A DNA stretch of 64,000 nt, from assembly GCA_947632555.1 (NCBI GenBank), contig CANRPU010000002.1, positions 124,001-188,000 on the forward strand, in the 5' to 3' direction. A model generated the notes under the pieces. That model was not told the DNA's origin and ran no database searches. It worked only from the letters and a program-made list of their open reading frames with translations. The stretch comes from an uncultured Lachnospiraceae bacterium (GTDB taxonomy: Bacteria; Bacillota; Clostridia; Lachnospirales; Lachnospiraceae). The translations under genes were made by a program, and so were the position numbers. Shown piece by piece: positions 35,257-44,411 of the stretch. Position 1 is the stretch's first letter. The number at the start of each line of letters is the position of its first letter.

Positions 35257-36561
35257 GTGAGAATGTATGACTTGATCCTGAAAAAAAGAAACGGGAATGC
35301 CTTGTCCAAAGAAGAGATCCGGTTTATGGTGGAGGAGTATACCCGGGGAAATATCCCGGATTATCAAATGTCCGCCATGATGATGGCCGTATATTTTCAG
35401 GGCATGAATGCGGAGGAAACGCTGGAACTTACCCTGGCGATGGAGGAAAGCGGCGAAATACTGGATTTAAGCGCCATTTCCGGCATTAAGACGGACAAAC
35501 ATTCCACAGGCGGAGTGGGGGACAAGACTTCCCTGGCGCTGGCGCCCATGGTGGCGGCCTGCGGCCTTCCGGTAGCCAAGATGAGCGGAAGAGGGCTTGG
35601 GCATACCGGCGGCACCATTGACAAGCTGGAAAGTTTTCCCGGATTCACAACGGAACTGACTCCCCGGCGTTTTATACAGAACGTAAACCGCATCGGGATC
35701 GCCATTATGGGGCAGAGCGGAGAACTGGCGCCTGCGGACAAAAAGCTGTACGCACTGCGGGACGTGACTGCCACCGTGGACAATATGTCCCTGATCGCCA
35801 GTTCCATTATGAGCAAAAAGCTGGCCGCCGGAGCGGATGCGATCGTACTGGATGTGAAGACCGGCAGCGGCGCCTTTATGAAAAAGGAAAAGGACGCGTA
35901 CGCGCTGGCGGAAGAGATGCTGCGGATCGGCAGAGGGGCCGGCAAGCGGATGGCGGCGGTGATCTCCGATATGGACCAGCCCCTGGGGTACGCGGTGGGA
36001 AACGCGTTGGAAGTCAGGGAAGCCATCGCGGCTCTGCGGGGGGAAGGACCGGCTGATCTTACCGAACTGTGCCTGACCCTGGGCACCCAGATGCTTTTAG
36101 CCGGGGGCAGGGCGGAACAGGAAGAACAGGCCAGGGAACTGCTGTTAAAGGTTCTGCGGGACGGAAGCGCGTTAAAAAAGCTGGCGGAATTCGTGGAAGC
36201 GCAGGGCGGGGATCCGGCGGCGGTGTATGACGAAACCCTTTTGCCGGCATCTTCCCTGCGGGAAAACTGCGTATCCTCCGAAGAAGGGTATGTCAGTCAT
36301 ATCGCCTGTGACGAAGTGGGGCTCTGTTCCCTGATCCTGGGAGGCGGCAGAGAAACCAAGGAAAGCGCCATAGATCTGTCCGTTGGGATCGTCCTTTTGA
36401 AGAAAAAGGGTGACTATGTGAAACGGGGAGAAGCGCTGGCGGTGCTCCACGCCAATGACAGAGAAAAGCTGAAAAGCGCCATGGAAAGGCTGAAAAAGGC
36501 CTATGTGATCTCCGAAGAGCCGCCGCTTAAAACGCCTCTGATCAAGGGGATCCTGCGGTAG
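35257..36561 (+). CDS. pdp: Pyrimidine-nucleoside phosphorylase
   Basis: 434 residues, the family length. It cleaves thymidine, uridine and deoxyuridine with phosphate. MRMYDLILKKRNG is the family start; KTDKHSTGGVGDKTSLAL binds phosphate and potassium; SGRGLGHTGGTIDKLES is the signature; DVKTGSGAFM follows. The C-terminal lipoyl-like domain is complete. GTG 35257 is chosen over an earlier in-frame GTG (35233) because it gives the canonical start and has AAGGCGG eight bases upstream. It follows the ABC permease by 38 bases. Confidence 0.93.
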   Translation: MRMYDLILKKRNGNALSKEEIRFMVEEYTRGNIPDYQMSAMMMAVYFQGMNAEETLELTLAMEESGEILDLSAISGIKTDKHSTGGVGDKTSLALAPMVAACGLPVAKMSGRGLGHTGGTIDKLESFPGFTTELTPRRFIQNVNRIGIAIMGQSGELAPADKKLYALRDVTATVDNMSLIASSIMSKKLAAGADAIVLDVKTGSGAFMKKEKDAYALAEEMLRIGRGAGKRMAAVISDMDQPLGYAVGNALEVREAIAALRGEGPADLTELCLTLGTQMLLAGGRAEQEEQARELLLKVLRDGSALKKLAEFVEAQGGDPAAVYDETLLPASSLRENCVSSEEGYVSHIACDEVGLCSLILGGGRETKESAIDLSVGIVLLKKKGDYVKRGEALAVLHANDREKLKSAMERLKKAYVISEEPPLKTPLIKGILR

Positions 36562-36611
36562 CGTTTCCACAAATCAGGTATGAGAACGGGCGCGCCGGAA
36601 TATAGTGTACT

Positions 36612-36908
36612 ATGAAAAAGAAGCAAAAAACGGCGGCGGAACCGAAAGAATCCAGAAAAGAACTGCTGGTGGAATCCTTAAAGCTGCCGAAGGATATGAT
36701 GATGGGGGCGTTCATGCTTTCCATGACCGGCAACAGAGAAGCGTTTATCGAAAATTACCGGGGGATACTGGAATATACCGATGCCTGTATCCTGCTGCAG
36801 ACCAAAAACGGACAGGTACGTTTTGAGGGAACGGGACTTGTTATCGAATATTATACCAATGAAGACATGAAGATCGGGGGATACATCGAGAGGGTAATAT
36901 TCGTATAA
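36612..36908 (+). CDS. yqfC: YqfC family sporulation protein
   Basis: 98 residues. The YabP/YqfC beta-sandwich core is visible: LPKDMMMGAFMLSMTGNRE, then FIENYRGILEYTD and VRFEGTGLVIEYYTNEDMKIGG. In Bacillus yqfC is a mother-cell (sigma-E) sporulation gene followed by yqfD, as here. The ribosome site is weak (GCCGGA about 12 bases upstream). I could not find a convincing sigma-E promoter. Confidence 0.9.
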   Translation: MKKKQKTAAEPKESRKELLVESLKLPKDMMMGAFMLSMTGNREAFIENYRGILEYTDACILLQTKNGQVRFEGTGLVIEYYTNEDMKIGGYIERVIFV

Positions 36909-36920
36909 GGAGCGCGGCTT

Positions 36921-38153
36921 GTGATTGGGTTTCTGAAATGGCTCAGGGGATATGTGCAAATAAAAATGTGGGGATTCGCGCCGGAGCGTTTTTTTAATCT
37001 TTGCAGCAATAAAAATATCCTGCTGTGGAATATTAAAAAAGAAGAGGATATCTATTATCTCTGCATCAGTCTTGCGGGTTTTTACCGTTTGAAGGAGATC
37101 ACGAGAAAAACGGGAACGAGGGCAGTCATCCTGAAGAGATGCGGACTGCCCTTTTTGATGCCGAAGCTTCTTTCCAGAAAGATCTTTATACTGGGTCTGT
37201 TTGCCGCGTGTTTTTTCTGGTTCTGGTCTTCGCGTTATATCTGGAAGATCAGCATTGAAGGCAATCTGAACATTACCGAGGATCTGTTTCTGGAATTTCT
37301 GGAGGAAAGAGGGATACGGGTAGGCATGCCCAGTGAGGAACTGGACATAGAAGAACTGGAAAAGGAGATCCGGCGTGAATTTCAGGAGATCACCTGGACT
37401 TCCGCCAGACTTTCCGGCACCAGCCTGGAGATTTCCGTCAAAGAAAACGATGCGCTTTCCGCGCCTGCGCAGGAGGATATCACGTCGGATCTGTACGCGG
37501 ACAAGGACGGACTGATCGTGTCCATGATCGTGCGTTCCGGCGTACCTCAGGTGAAGATAGGTGACAGGGTGGAGGAAGGAACGCTTCTGGTGGACGGCAG
37601 GGTGCCGGTGTATAATGAGGACACCACCGTCCGGAAGTATCAGTATATGCGCTCGGACGCGGATATCTATGTACAGCGGGTGCAGGAGGTTTATGAGGAA
37701 CTTCCGTTTTACTATCTGGAAAAGGTATATACGGGCAGGGTGCAGGAGAACCATTATATCAAACTGTTCGGTAAAATGTTTGAGATCGGCGGAAGCTGTG
37801 ATTTTACCGTCTACGATACGGTCATCACGGAGAAAGAGTTTGAACCTTTGGAAGGCCTGACCCTGCCGGTGGTGCTGGGCACCAGATGCTACCGGGAATA
37901 CCAGAATACGGAACGGATCTACTCCACGGAAGAGGCCAAAGAGCTGCTGGCCGGGAAATATTCCTTATTTCTTGCAGGTTTAGAGGAAAAAGGGGTACAA
38001 ATTATTGAAAAAGATGTTAAAATAGAAACAGACAGCGACAGATGGAAACTGATCGGCGAACTGCAGGTCATAGAAAAAACGGGGAAGGAAGTTCCCTTTA
38101 CGGAGGACGGCGGAGAACAGTCCGCCGTGCCCGCGGAATCGGAGCAGGAATGA
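36921..38153 (+). CDS. yqfD: Sporulation protein YqfD
   Basis: 410 residues. A cytosolic-looking N-terminal part (WLRGYVQIKMWGFAPERFFN is a typical YqfD start) is followed by one membrane helix (about 88-106, IFILGLFAACFFWFWSSRYI), a POTRA-like segment with IEGNLNITEDLFLEFLEERG, and a beta-rich extracellular part. GTG start at 36921 with AAGGAG six bases upstream. Its stop overlaps the phoH start (ATGA). It supports engulfment-stage spore development in Bacillus; the molecular role is unclear. Confidence 0.9.
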   Translation: MIGFLKWLRGYVQIKMWGFAPERFFNLCSNKNILLWNIKKEEDIYYLCISLAGFYRLKEITRKTGTRAVILKRCGLPFLMPKLLSRKIFILGLFAACFFWFWSSRYIWKISIEGNLNITEDLFLEFLEERGIRVGMPSEELDIEELEKEIRREFQEITWTSARLSGTSLEISVKENDALSAPAQEDITSDLYADKDGLIVSMIVRSGVPQVKIGDRVEEGTLLVDGRVPVYNEDTTVRKYQYMRSDADIYVQRVQEVYEELPFYYLEKVYTGRVQENHYIKLFGKMFEIGGSCDFTVYDTVITEKEFEPLEGLTLPVVLGTRCYREYQNTERIYSTEEAKELLAGKYSLFLAGLEEKGVQIIEKDVKIETDSDRWKLIGELQVIEKTGKEVPFTEDGGEQSAVPAESEQE

Positions 38154-39148
38154 GCGTGACAACTTATACCATGGAAATGCCTGCGGCATATATGCAGAGC
38201 GTTTTCGGACAGAACGACAAATATATCAGGAAACTGGAAACGGATTTCCATGTGACGGTAGTGGACCGCAACGGCGCGGTCAAGATAACGGGGGAAGAAG
38301 CGGCGGTGAGAAAATCCGTCAATATTTTGTCCCGTTTGTTTGAAGTATCGGAGAACGGCGGCGAGATAGAGGAACAGAAAGTAGATTACGCCATCAGCCT
38401 TGGCCGGGAAGAGAAAGAGGGCGAGCTGGTGGAAATGGACAAGGACCTGATCTGCCATACCATAAGCGGGAAACCGGTCAAGCCCAAAACACTGGGACAG
38501 AAGCAGTACGCGGATGCCATCCGCGGCAATATGATCGTGTTCGGGCTGGGCCCGGCCGGCACCGGAAAGACTTATCTGGCCATGGCCATGGCGGTCACCG
38601 CTTTTAAAAAGGGCGAGGTGGGAAGGATCATCCTGACCAGGCCCGCCATTGAAGCGGGAGAGAAACTGGGATTTCTGCCGGGAGATCTGCAGAGCAAGGT
38701 GGATCCCTATCTGCGGCCTCTCTACGATGCGCTCTATCAGATCATGGGAGCGGAAAGTTTTGCCAAAAATACGGAAAAGGGACTGATCGAAGTGGCGCCG
38801 CTGGCCTACATGCGGGGGCGGACGCTGGACGATGCCTTTATTATCCTGGACGAGGCGCAGAATACTACGCCGGCTCAGATGAAAATGTTTCTGACCAGGA
38901 TAGGCTTTGGCTCCAAAGTGGTCGTGACCGGGGATTCTTCGCAGAAGGATCTGCCCCAGGGAAGCCGTTCCGGGCTGGACGTGGCGGAAAGAGTGCTGAA
39001 GAACATTGACGGCATCGCTTTTTGTACTCTCACCTGCAGGGATGTGGTCAGACATCCGCTGGTGCAGAAGATCGTAAAAGCGTATGATGATTATGAAGCG
39101 AAAGAAAAAAGGGGATATAAGGATACCAGAAAGAATGGCAGACGATAA
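38150..39148 (+). CDS. phoH: PhoH family ATPase (PhoH/PhoL)
   Basis: 332 residues. A short N-terminal KH-like region (about 1-100) precedes the PhoH ATPase: Walker A GPAGTGKTYLAMA, TRPAIEAGEKLGFLPGDL, Walker B AFIILDEAQNTTPAQMKMF and TGDSSQKDLP. Likely an RNA-associated ATPase/helicase that acts with YbeY in rRNA maturation, in line with the gene order phoH-x-ybeY. Start ATG 38150 overlaps yqfD by four bases; an in-frame ATG 108 bases earlier is inside yqfD. Confidence 0.93.
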   Translation: MSVTTYTMEMPAAYMQSVFGQNDKYIRKLETDFHVTVVDRNGAVKITGEEAAVRKSVNILSRLFEVSENGGEIEEQKVDYAISLGREEKEGELVEMDKDLICHTISGKPVKPKTLGQKQYADAIRGNMIVFGLGPAGTGKTYLAMAMAVTAFKKGEVGRIILTRPAIEAGEKLGFLPGDLQSKVDPYLRPLYDALYQIMGAESFAKNTEKGLIEVAPLAYMRGRTLDDAFIILDEAQNTTPAQMKMFLTRIGFGSKVVVTGDSSQKDLPQGSRSGLDVAERVLKNIDGIAFCTLTCRDVVRHPLVQKIVKAYDDYEAKEKRGYKDTRKNGRR

Positions 39149-40325
39149 AACTATCAGGGAAAATTCCCATAAATCCGAGAAATTCTGCGCGCTCCTTCTG
39201 TTTTTGGCCACAACGGCGGGCACGTTTCTGCTGTGCCTGTTCCGGGGCTGCCAGGCCGTGGACATACTCCGCGACGTGATACTGAGCGGAATAGGCTGCT
39301 TTGGCGTGCTGTTCGTGATGGTGCAGACGGACGGGGGGCAGCTTTATTGGCCCCGTTTCACGGCACTGTACGCGCTGTGTCTGCTGTTAGCGGCGGCCTG
39401 CTCGTATCTGCCGTTCGCCGGCTGGCCTTTTCTGACGGTTTTCGTGCTGCTTTCCCTGTTTTCCAATGTGCTGACCGGGATCTGCGCGGGCGGCCTGCTG
39501 CTGTCGATCTCCACGCTTTTGGCCGGCTGCGGCATAGAGGTCTTCGTACTGTATTTTACCTGTGGTCTGATTGGCTGCGGACTGTTTTCCAGGCTGCGGG
39601 ATAAGGAACGGTTTATCGCTCCCGTCCTGCTTTCCGTTTTGTTTCTCTTTGTGGGGGAAACGGCCTGCGTGGTGCTGTACGCCAATGAAACTCTGAAATG
39701 GGAATTGTTCCTGGTACCCTTTGTGAACGCCGTCCTCAATATCGTGCTCTTGCTTTTGCTGCTGAAGCTTTTTTCCAATCTGATCATTTACAGATACAGG
39801 AATAAATACATGGAGATCAACGACCAGGAATGCTCGCTTTTGGTGGAACTGAAGGCCTGCTCCAGGGAGGAATATTACCGGGCCGTCCATACCGCCTATT
39901 TCTGCGGCAGGATCGCGGGAAAGCTGAACCTGGACGCGGATGCCGCGAAGGCGGGCGGATACTATCACCGCATCGGGCTGCTGCGGGGAGAGATCAACTG
40001 GCAAAATACCCAAGAACTGCTGGAACCCTATGAATTTCCGCCGGCGGCGGTACGGCTTTTGGAGGAATATCTGGAATCCGGACATTCCCTGAAAAGCAAA
40101 GAAGCGGCGGTACTGTTGTTTTCCGATACGGTCATCGCGTCCATAATGGGGCTGTTAAAACAGGAGCCGGAAAAGAAGATCGACTATGACAGGCTTATAG
40201 AGGAGATCTTTCAGAAGGAACTGCGAAGTTCCGCTCTGGCCCGCTGTGATATTACCATGGAAGAACTGACCGGCATGAGAAATACGTTCCAGGAGGAAAA
40301 GCTTTATTATGACTTCTTACATTGA
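39135..40325 (+). CDS. Shortened PgpH-like membrane protein with a degenerate HD domain
   Basis: 396 residues. It sits where Firmicutes keep pgpH/yqfF (7TMR-HD cyclic-di-AMP phosphodiesterase, about 700-850 residues), between phoH and ybeY. The first ~215 residues hold about seven hydrophobic helices; the large extracellular 7TMR-HDED domain of PgpH is absent. The C-terminal part aligns by eye with the PgpH HD domain: His252 is kept, GAYYHDIGK has become GGYYHRIGL (His278-Arg279), the later 'HHGT' is missing (EEYLESGHS), and Asp331 in FSDTV is kept. With the HD aspartate and the second His pair gone, hydrolysis of c-di-AMP is unlikely; binding remains possible. ATG 39135 overlaps phoH by 14 bases; the 3' end overlaps ybeY by 17. 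Confidence 0.75.
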   Translation: MADDKTIRENSHKSEKFCALLLFLATTAGTFLLCLFRGCQAVDILRDVILSGIGCFGVLFVMVQTDGGQLYWPRFTALYALCLLLAAACSYLPFAGWPFLTVFVLLSLFSNVLTGICAGGLLLSISTLLAGCGIEVFVLYFTCGLIGCGLFSRLRDKERFIAPVLLSVLFLFVGETACVVLYANETLKWELFLVPFVNAVLNIVLLLLLLKLFSNLIIYRYRNKYMEINDQECSLLVELKACSREEYYRAVHTAYFCGRIAGKLNLDADAAKAGGYYHRIGLLRGEINWQNTQELLEPYEFPPAAVRLLEEYLESGHSLKSKEAAVLLFSDTVIASIMGLLKQEPEKKIDYDRLIEEIFQKELRSSALARCDITMEELTGMRNTFQEEKLYYDFLH

Positions 40326-40815
40326 AAACGAAACGGAAGAAAGGTTTCCTTTTGATATACAGCAGGTAACGGACGCGGTAGCGGAGGCCGTGCTGAGAAG
40401 CGAGGGCTGTCCGTATGAGGCCCAGATCAATCTTGTGATCACGGACAACGCCTCGATCCGTGAGATCAACCGGCAGTTCAGAGGGGTGGACAGAGAAACG
40501 GATGTGCTGTCCTTTCCCGGCGTGGAATACAAAACGCCGTCGGATTTCTCACATCTGGAAGAGCAGGCGGCGGATTATTTTGAACCGGAGAGCGGAGAAC
40601 TGCTGCTGGGGGACATTATGATCTCCGCGGAGAAAGTAAAGGAACAGGCGCGGCGCTATGGACATTCCGAAAAGCGGGAATTTGCCTTTCTGGTAGCCCA
40701 CAGCATGCTGCATCTGTGCGGTTACGACCATATGGAGGAAGAGGAAGCCGCCATAATGGAAAACAGGCAGGAGGAAATACTGAAGTCGTTGGGAATTACA
40801 AGAGAGGAAATGTAA
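40309..40815 (+). CDS. ybeY: Endoribonuclease YbeY (rRNA maturation factor)
   Basis: 168 residues. The zinc site HxxxHxxxxxH is present as H131SMLHLCGYDH141. NRQFRGVDRETDVLSFP is the other conserved block. YbeY takes part in 16S rRNA 3'-end processing and ribosome quality control. The start overlaps the preceding gene by 17 bases; AGGAGG lies about 12 bases upstream, slightly farther than ideal. Confidence 0.95.
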   Translation: MTSYIENETEERFPFDIQQVTDAVAEAVLRSEGCPYEAQINLVITDNASIREINRQFRGVDRETDVLSFPGVEYKTPSDFSHLEEQAADYFEPESGELLLGDIMISAEKVKEQARRYGHSEKREFAFLVAHSMLHLCGYDHMEEEEAAIMENRQEEILKSLGITREEM

Positions 40816-42429
40816 ATGAAACAGATGGAAATTAAGAAAAAGCAGTTCGCGGCCGCCACCGGCCTGCTGGGAATGGCTGTGCTGATGATCCTCGGGCGCC
40901 AAATCGGGGACTGGGGCATGACTTATCTGGCCGCCGCGCTGGAGATATACGGGCTGCTGCAGATATTGTTCACGGCCTGCATACCGGAGGGCATGAGCAG
41001 ACTGCTACGGGCGCGTATGAGCAAGGGCCAGTATAAAAACGCGGCCAAAGTCAGCAAGGCCGGTTTCTGGTACTGCCTTTGCGCCGGGATCTTTGGCTGC
41101 GCGCTGCTTCTGATCTGCGCGGACGCGCTGGCAGGAGGCTTTTTTCATCTGCCGGAGGCGGCTTTCGCGCTGCGGCTGCTGGCTCCGCTGTTTCTGGCAG
41201 AGGCTGTCTGCGCCGTATTGGAGGGCTACTTTCAGGGGATCGGAACGGCTATGCCAACGGTCATAGCGGGTATCTTAAAACAGATCTTTATCCTGTCCTT
41301 TTCGCTGCTGGCGGCGCACGGACTTTACGGGCACGGGGAAAAAGTGTCCGCTCTGCTGCATACCGAGAAGTTTACTTATATGTACGGAGCGGGGGGCGTG
41401 GCGCTGGGCATGATCTTTGCCGGCCTGCTGTCCCTGGGGTTTCTCTTTTTTATCTATCTGGGCGCCGGGAGAAGAGCCGGGAGGCGCGGACAGGAAGGGC
41501 TGAGGCTGACGGAGGACAGCCCGCAGCTGCTGCGGCTTCTGCTTCTGACGGTGACGGCGGAAGCGGCCACTCTGTTCCTGCTGCGGGCAGGCGCCGCAGG
41601 GTGCGTGTACTGGTATGGCCGGCTGGGCGTGGAGCGGCTTCCGGCAGGAATGGAAACCCTGGGCGCCTTTTACGCGAAATTTCTGCTCCCGACGGGGTTC
41701 CTTACCGGGATCGCGCTGCTTTTATGCGCGGGAAATCAGGTCAACCTGGTTTCGGCCGTCAAAAAAGAGGAATATAAGAACGCCAAAAATCTGTTCACGG
41801 GAGGGATCCAGACGATCCTTTTGCTCAACGGTTTTTTTGCCGTTATGAACCTGGTGCTGGAACCCGGTATCTTACACTGCCTTTTTGGAAGCGGGAGCGG
41901 TACGGATTTCGCGGCCGGATGTATGCGGAGGGGATTCCCTATCCTTCTGTTTCTGCCGATGGGACTGTATTTTATGCGCGTTCTGAGCGGACTGGGGAAA
42001 AAGAAACTGGTGCTGCTAAACACGCTGGCGTCTTTCGCGGCTTTTCTGCTGACTGTCATCATCGGAAAAGCGGCCGGAGGGGACGCGTATATCCCGGTGT
42101 TCGCGCTGGCGTTCATGACGGCCGTATCCTGTATCTTAAACGGGATCTTCGTGATACGGGCGCTGAACTATACGCCGGAATGGATCCATCTGTTTGTGAT
42201 GCCGCTGTTAGCCGCGGCGGTGACCGGGCTGTGCCTGTTTCTGCTGAACAGGGCCCTGGTTTCCCTGCTGGGGGAGGGAGGGGCCACGCTGCTGGGACTG
42301 GCCATAGGCATCTGCTGTTACGTGATCCTGCTGTTCACCCTGCGCTGTGTACGTTCCAGGGAGCTCTATCTGCTGCCCGGAGGAGGTATCCTGAGAAAAA
42401 TAGGAGAAATCCTGCATATTTTGTCTTAA
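40816..42429 (+). CDS. Polytopic flippase of the MOP/MVF group (SpoVB-like)
   Basis: 537 residues with about 14 hydrophobic helices spread over the whole length, as in SpoVB/MurJ-type lipid-linked oligosaccharide flippases. Segments such as IYGLLQILFTACIPEGMSRL (helix 2) and LEGYFQGIGTAMPTVIAG match the 'polysaccharide biosynthesis' family: the latter resembles the Gly-rich 'G.fQG...m.p.a..' stretch of SpoVB. The local G+C is higher than in neighbours, mainly through Leu/Ala/Gly codons. It begins on the base after the ybeY stop codon. Could flip lipid II during sporulation or another glycan precursor; not decidable from sequence. Confidence 0.75.
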   Translation: MKQMEIKKKQFAAATGLLGMAVLMILGRQIGDWGMTYLAAALEIYGLLQILFTACIPEGMSRLLRARMSKGQYKNAAKVSKAGFWYCLCAGIFGCALLLICADALAGGFFHLPEAAFALRLLAPLFLAEAVCAVLEGYFQGIGTAMPTVIAGILKQIFILSFSLLAAHGLYGHGEKVSALLHTEKFTYMYGAGGVALGMIFAGLLSLGFLFFIYLGAGRRAGRRGQEGLRLTEDSPQLLRLLLLTVTAEAATLFLLRAGAAGCVYWYGRLGVERLPAGMETLGAFYAKFLLPTGFLTGIALLLCAGNQVNLVSAVKKEEYKNAKNLFTGGIQTILLLNGFFAVMNLVLEPGILHCLFGSGSGTDFAAGCMRRGFPILLFLPMGLYFMRVLSGLGKKKLVLLNTLASFAAFLLTVIIGKAAGGDAYIPVFALAFMTAVSCILNGIFVIRALNYTPEWIHLFVMPLLAAAVTGLCLFLLNRALVSLLGEGGATLLGLAIGICCYVILLFTLRCVRSRELYLLPGGGILRKIGEILHILS

Positions 42430-42479
42430 CTGAATAAATTTGAAAGATAGGCTGATACTGATAACAAAGGAGTCTGATT

Positions 42480-43115
42480 ATGAAGTTTGTGAAAGGTATC
42501 AGTTTATTTGTCCTCTATCCCTGTATGACTTTTTTTGCCGGTATCTATCTGGGAGCGGAAGCGGAACGGTATTTTTATCCAAACAGGCCGGATCTGCTGA
42601 TCACAGAGGTAAAACCGGAGGATTTTGCGAAAACGCCGGGACCGGCTGAGGAAGTGGCGGCTGAGGAAGAGGAAGTACTGACTTCGGATACGGAATATGT
42701 CCTGGAGGAGTATGACACAAAAAGGGGGACTTCCGTGGAAACCGTGCTGAAAGTGCCCGACCAATATCTGGGCATGAACAGGGAAAATTTTGTGGAAGCC
42801 ATGGAACTTTACGCGCTTTCCCCGCCTCTTACGGAGAGGGAAAGAGGATTTATGGGCCTGGAGGTCGTTTCTTTTTCCAGAAGCCGGGTCGTGGTGAGGA
42901 TGAATTATCTTTATATAGAGCCCACGCAGGGATTTTACCTGAAAGTGGAAGACAATCAGATCGTGGTATACTGCGAAGACCAGAAAACGGTCTATATGCA
43001 TACCACTATTTCCGCGCTGGAACTGCCGGAAACCCAGCAGAGCCGGATCGCGGAGGGTATTTTTATGGAAGACGAAGCGGCGCTGTACAGTTTTCTGGAA
43101 ACTTATTCCAGTTAG
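42480..43115 (+). CDS. Single-pass exported protein, possibly BofC-like
   Basis: 211 residues. One N-terminal hydrophobic helix (about 5-25) followed by an acidic linker (EEVAAEEEEVLTSD) and a soluble domain of about 140 residues. The C-terminal third (VYCEDQKTVYMHTTISALELPETQ...EGIFMEDEAALYSFLETY) recalls the C-terminal domain of BofC, an intermembrane sporulation checkpoint protein, with the order 'Y.....D.. LP......GI...E.....LE'. This is similarity by eye only. ATG 42480 follows AAAGGAG nine bases upstream. Confidence 0.65.
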   Translation: MKFVKGISLFVLYPCMTFFAGIYLGAEAERYFYPNRPDLLITEVKPEDFAKTPGPAEEVAAEEEEVLTSDTEYVLEEYDTKRGTSVETVLKVPDQYLGMNRENFVEAMELYALSPPLTERERGFMGLEVVSFSRSRVVVRMNYLYIEPTQGFYLKVEDNQIVVYCEDQKTVYMHTTISALELPETQQSRIAEGIFMEDEAALYSFLETYSS

Positions 43116-43161
43116 AGGAACATACGGATGTCCGGAAGGAACGTATGGAAGGATGTGCGGG

Positions 43162-44394
43162 ATGAAAAGAAGAATCGCGATAGCGGGAGGCGGAGCCGCC
43201 GGTATGATGGCGGCTGTAGCCGCCGCCCGGGCCGGAGCGGAGGTGACGCTCTATGAAAGAAACGACAGAGTGGGAAAGAAGCTGCTTTCCACAGGCAACG
43301 GAAAATGCAATTTTTCCAATATGGATATGTCATCCGCCTTTTATTTCAGCCGGGACATGAACGCGGTGGAGCATATTCTGGAACGGTTTGACAATCAGGC
43401 CGCGCTTTCCTTTTTCCATGGAGCTGGGATGCTGACGAAGGAAAAAAGGGGCTGTCTGTATCCGGCCGCCGAGCAGGCCTCCGTGGTCCTGGATGTGCTG
43501 CGGCTGCAGATGCAGAAAGAAGGGGTTACGGTAAGAACCGATGACAAGGTGCTGCGGCTGCGTCCCCGGGAGCAGGGGATCGAAGTGGTTTCGGAAAGGG
43601 GAAGCGCGCTCTATCATCGGGTGATCCTGGCCTGCGGCGGAAAAGCGGCGCCGAAAACGGGTTCCGACGGAAACGGTTACGCGCTTGCCCAATCTCTGGG
43701 CCATACGCTGGTTCCCGTGGTGCCTGCCCTGGTACAGTTAAAGTGCGGGGAAGGCTGGCTGAAAGCCGTATCCGGCGTCAGGACAGAAGCGAAGATCAGG
43801 CTGTACGTGGACGGCAGGCCCGCGGCGGAGGAGCGGGGTGAGCTGCAGTTTACCGACAGCGGCATTTCGGGGATCGTGGTATTTCAGATGAGCAGGCAGG
43901 CGGCTTACGCGCTGCTGGGAAAAAAGCAGGTGGAAGCGCGCATGGATTTCCTTCCGGAATTTGAGGAAGGCGCGTACCAAAAATGGGGACGGGAACGGCT
44001 GGCGGATAGGGACGGCTCGCAGAGCGTGGAAGCCTTCTTTACGGGGATGCTGAATAAAAAACTGATGCTTCTGCTGATCCGTCTGGCGGGACTGAAACCC
44101 ACGGAGCCGTGCGGCAGAGCGGACGAAAAGAAACTGCGGAAGGTCCTGTCTTTGTGCAGGGATCTCGGGGTATCGGTGACGGGATGCCATTCTTTTGAAA
44201 ACGCGCAGGCCTGCGCGGGGGGCGTGCCGCTATCCCAGGTGTCCGAAAACCTGGAATCCTTAAAACAGCCCGGAGTATATTTCGCGGGGGAGATCCTGGA
44301 TGCGGACGGAAAATGCGGAGGGTACAACCTGCAGTGGGCCTGGGCGTCCGGTTATATAGCCGGCAGGAGCGCCGCGGGGAAAAAGGATACATAG
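43162..44394 (+). CDS. NAD(P)/FAD-dependent oxidoreductase, HI0933/YhiN family
   Basis: 410 residues. FAD-binding GGGAAGMMAAVAAARAGAEV at the start, VGKKLLSTGNGKCNFSN (family hallmark), ACGGKAAPKTGSDGNGYALA, and the ending GEILDADGKCGGYNLQWAWASG. The family is widespread but its substrate is unknown. I chose ATG 43162; an ATG nine bases earlier lies too close to its ribosome site (GGAAGG). Confidence 0.9.
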   Translation: MKRRIAIAGGGAAGMMAAVAAARAGAEVTLYERNDRVGKKLLSTGNGKCNFSNMDMSSAFYFSRDMNAVEHILERFDNQAALSFFHGAGMLTKEKRGCLYPAAEQASVVLDVLRLQMQKEGVTVRTDDKVLRLRPREQGIEVVSERGSALYHRVILACGGKAAPKTGSDGNGYALAQSLGHTLVPVVPALVQLKCGEGWLKAVSGVRTEAKIRLYVDGRPAAEERGELQFTDSGISGIVVFQMSRQAAYALLGKKQVEARMDFLPEFEEGAYQKWGRERLADRDGSQSVEAFFTGMLNKKLMLLLIRLAGLKPTEPCGRADEKKLRKVLSLCRDLGVSVTGCHSFENAQACAGGVPLSQVSENLESLKQPGVYFAGEILDADGKCGGYNLQWAWASGYIAGRSAAGKKDT

Positions 44395-44411
44395 GAGCGG
44401 AACAAAACAGC

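Noticed and set aside
36562..36611. Sigma-E promoter for yqfC
   Set aside because: GAATATAG is present, but no CATACA-like -10 lies at the right distance, so no call is made.
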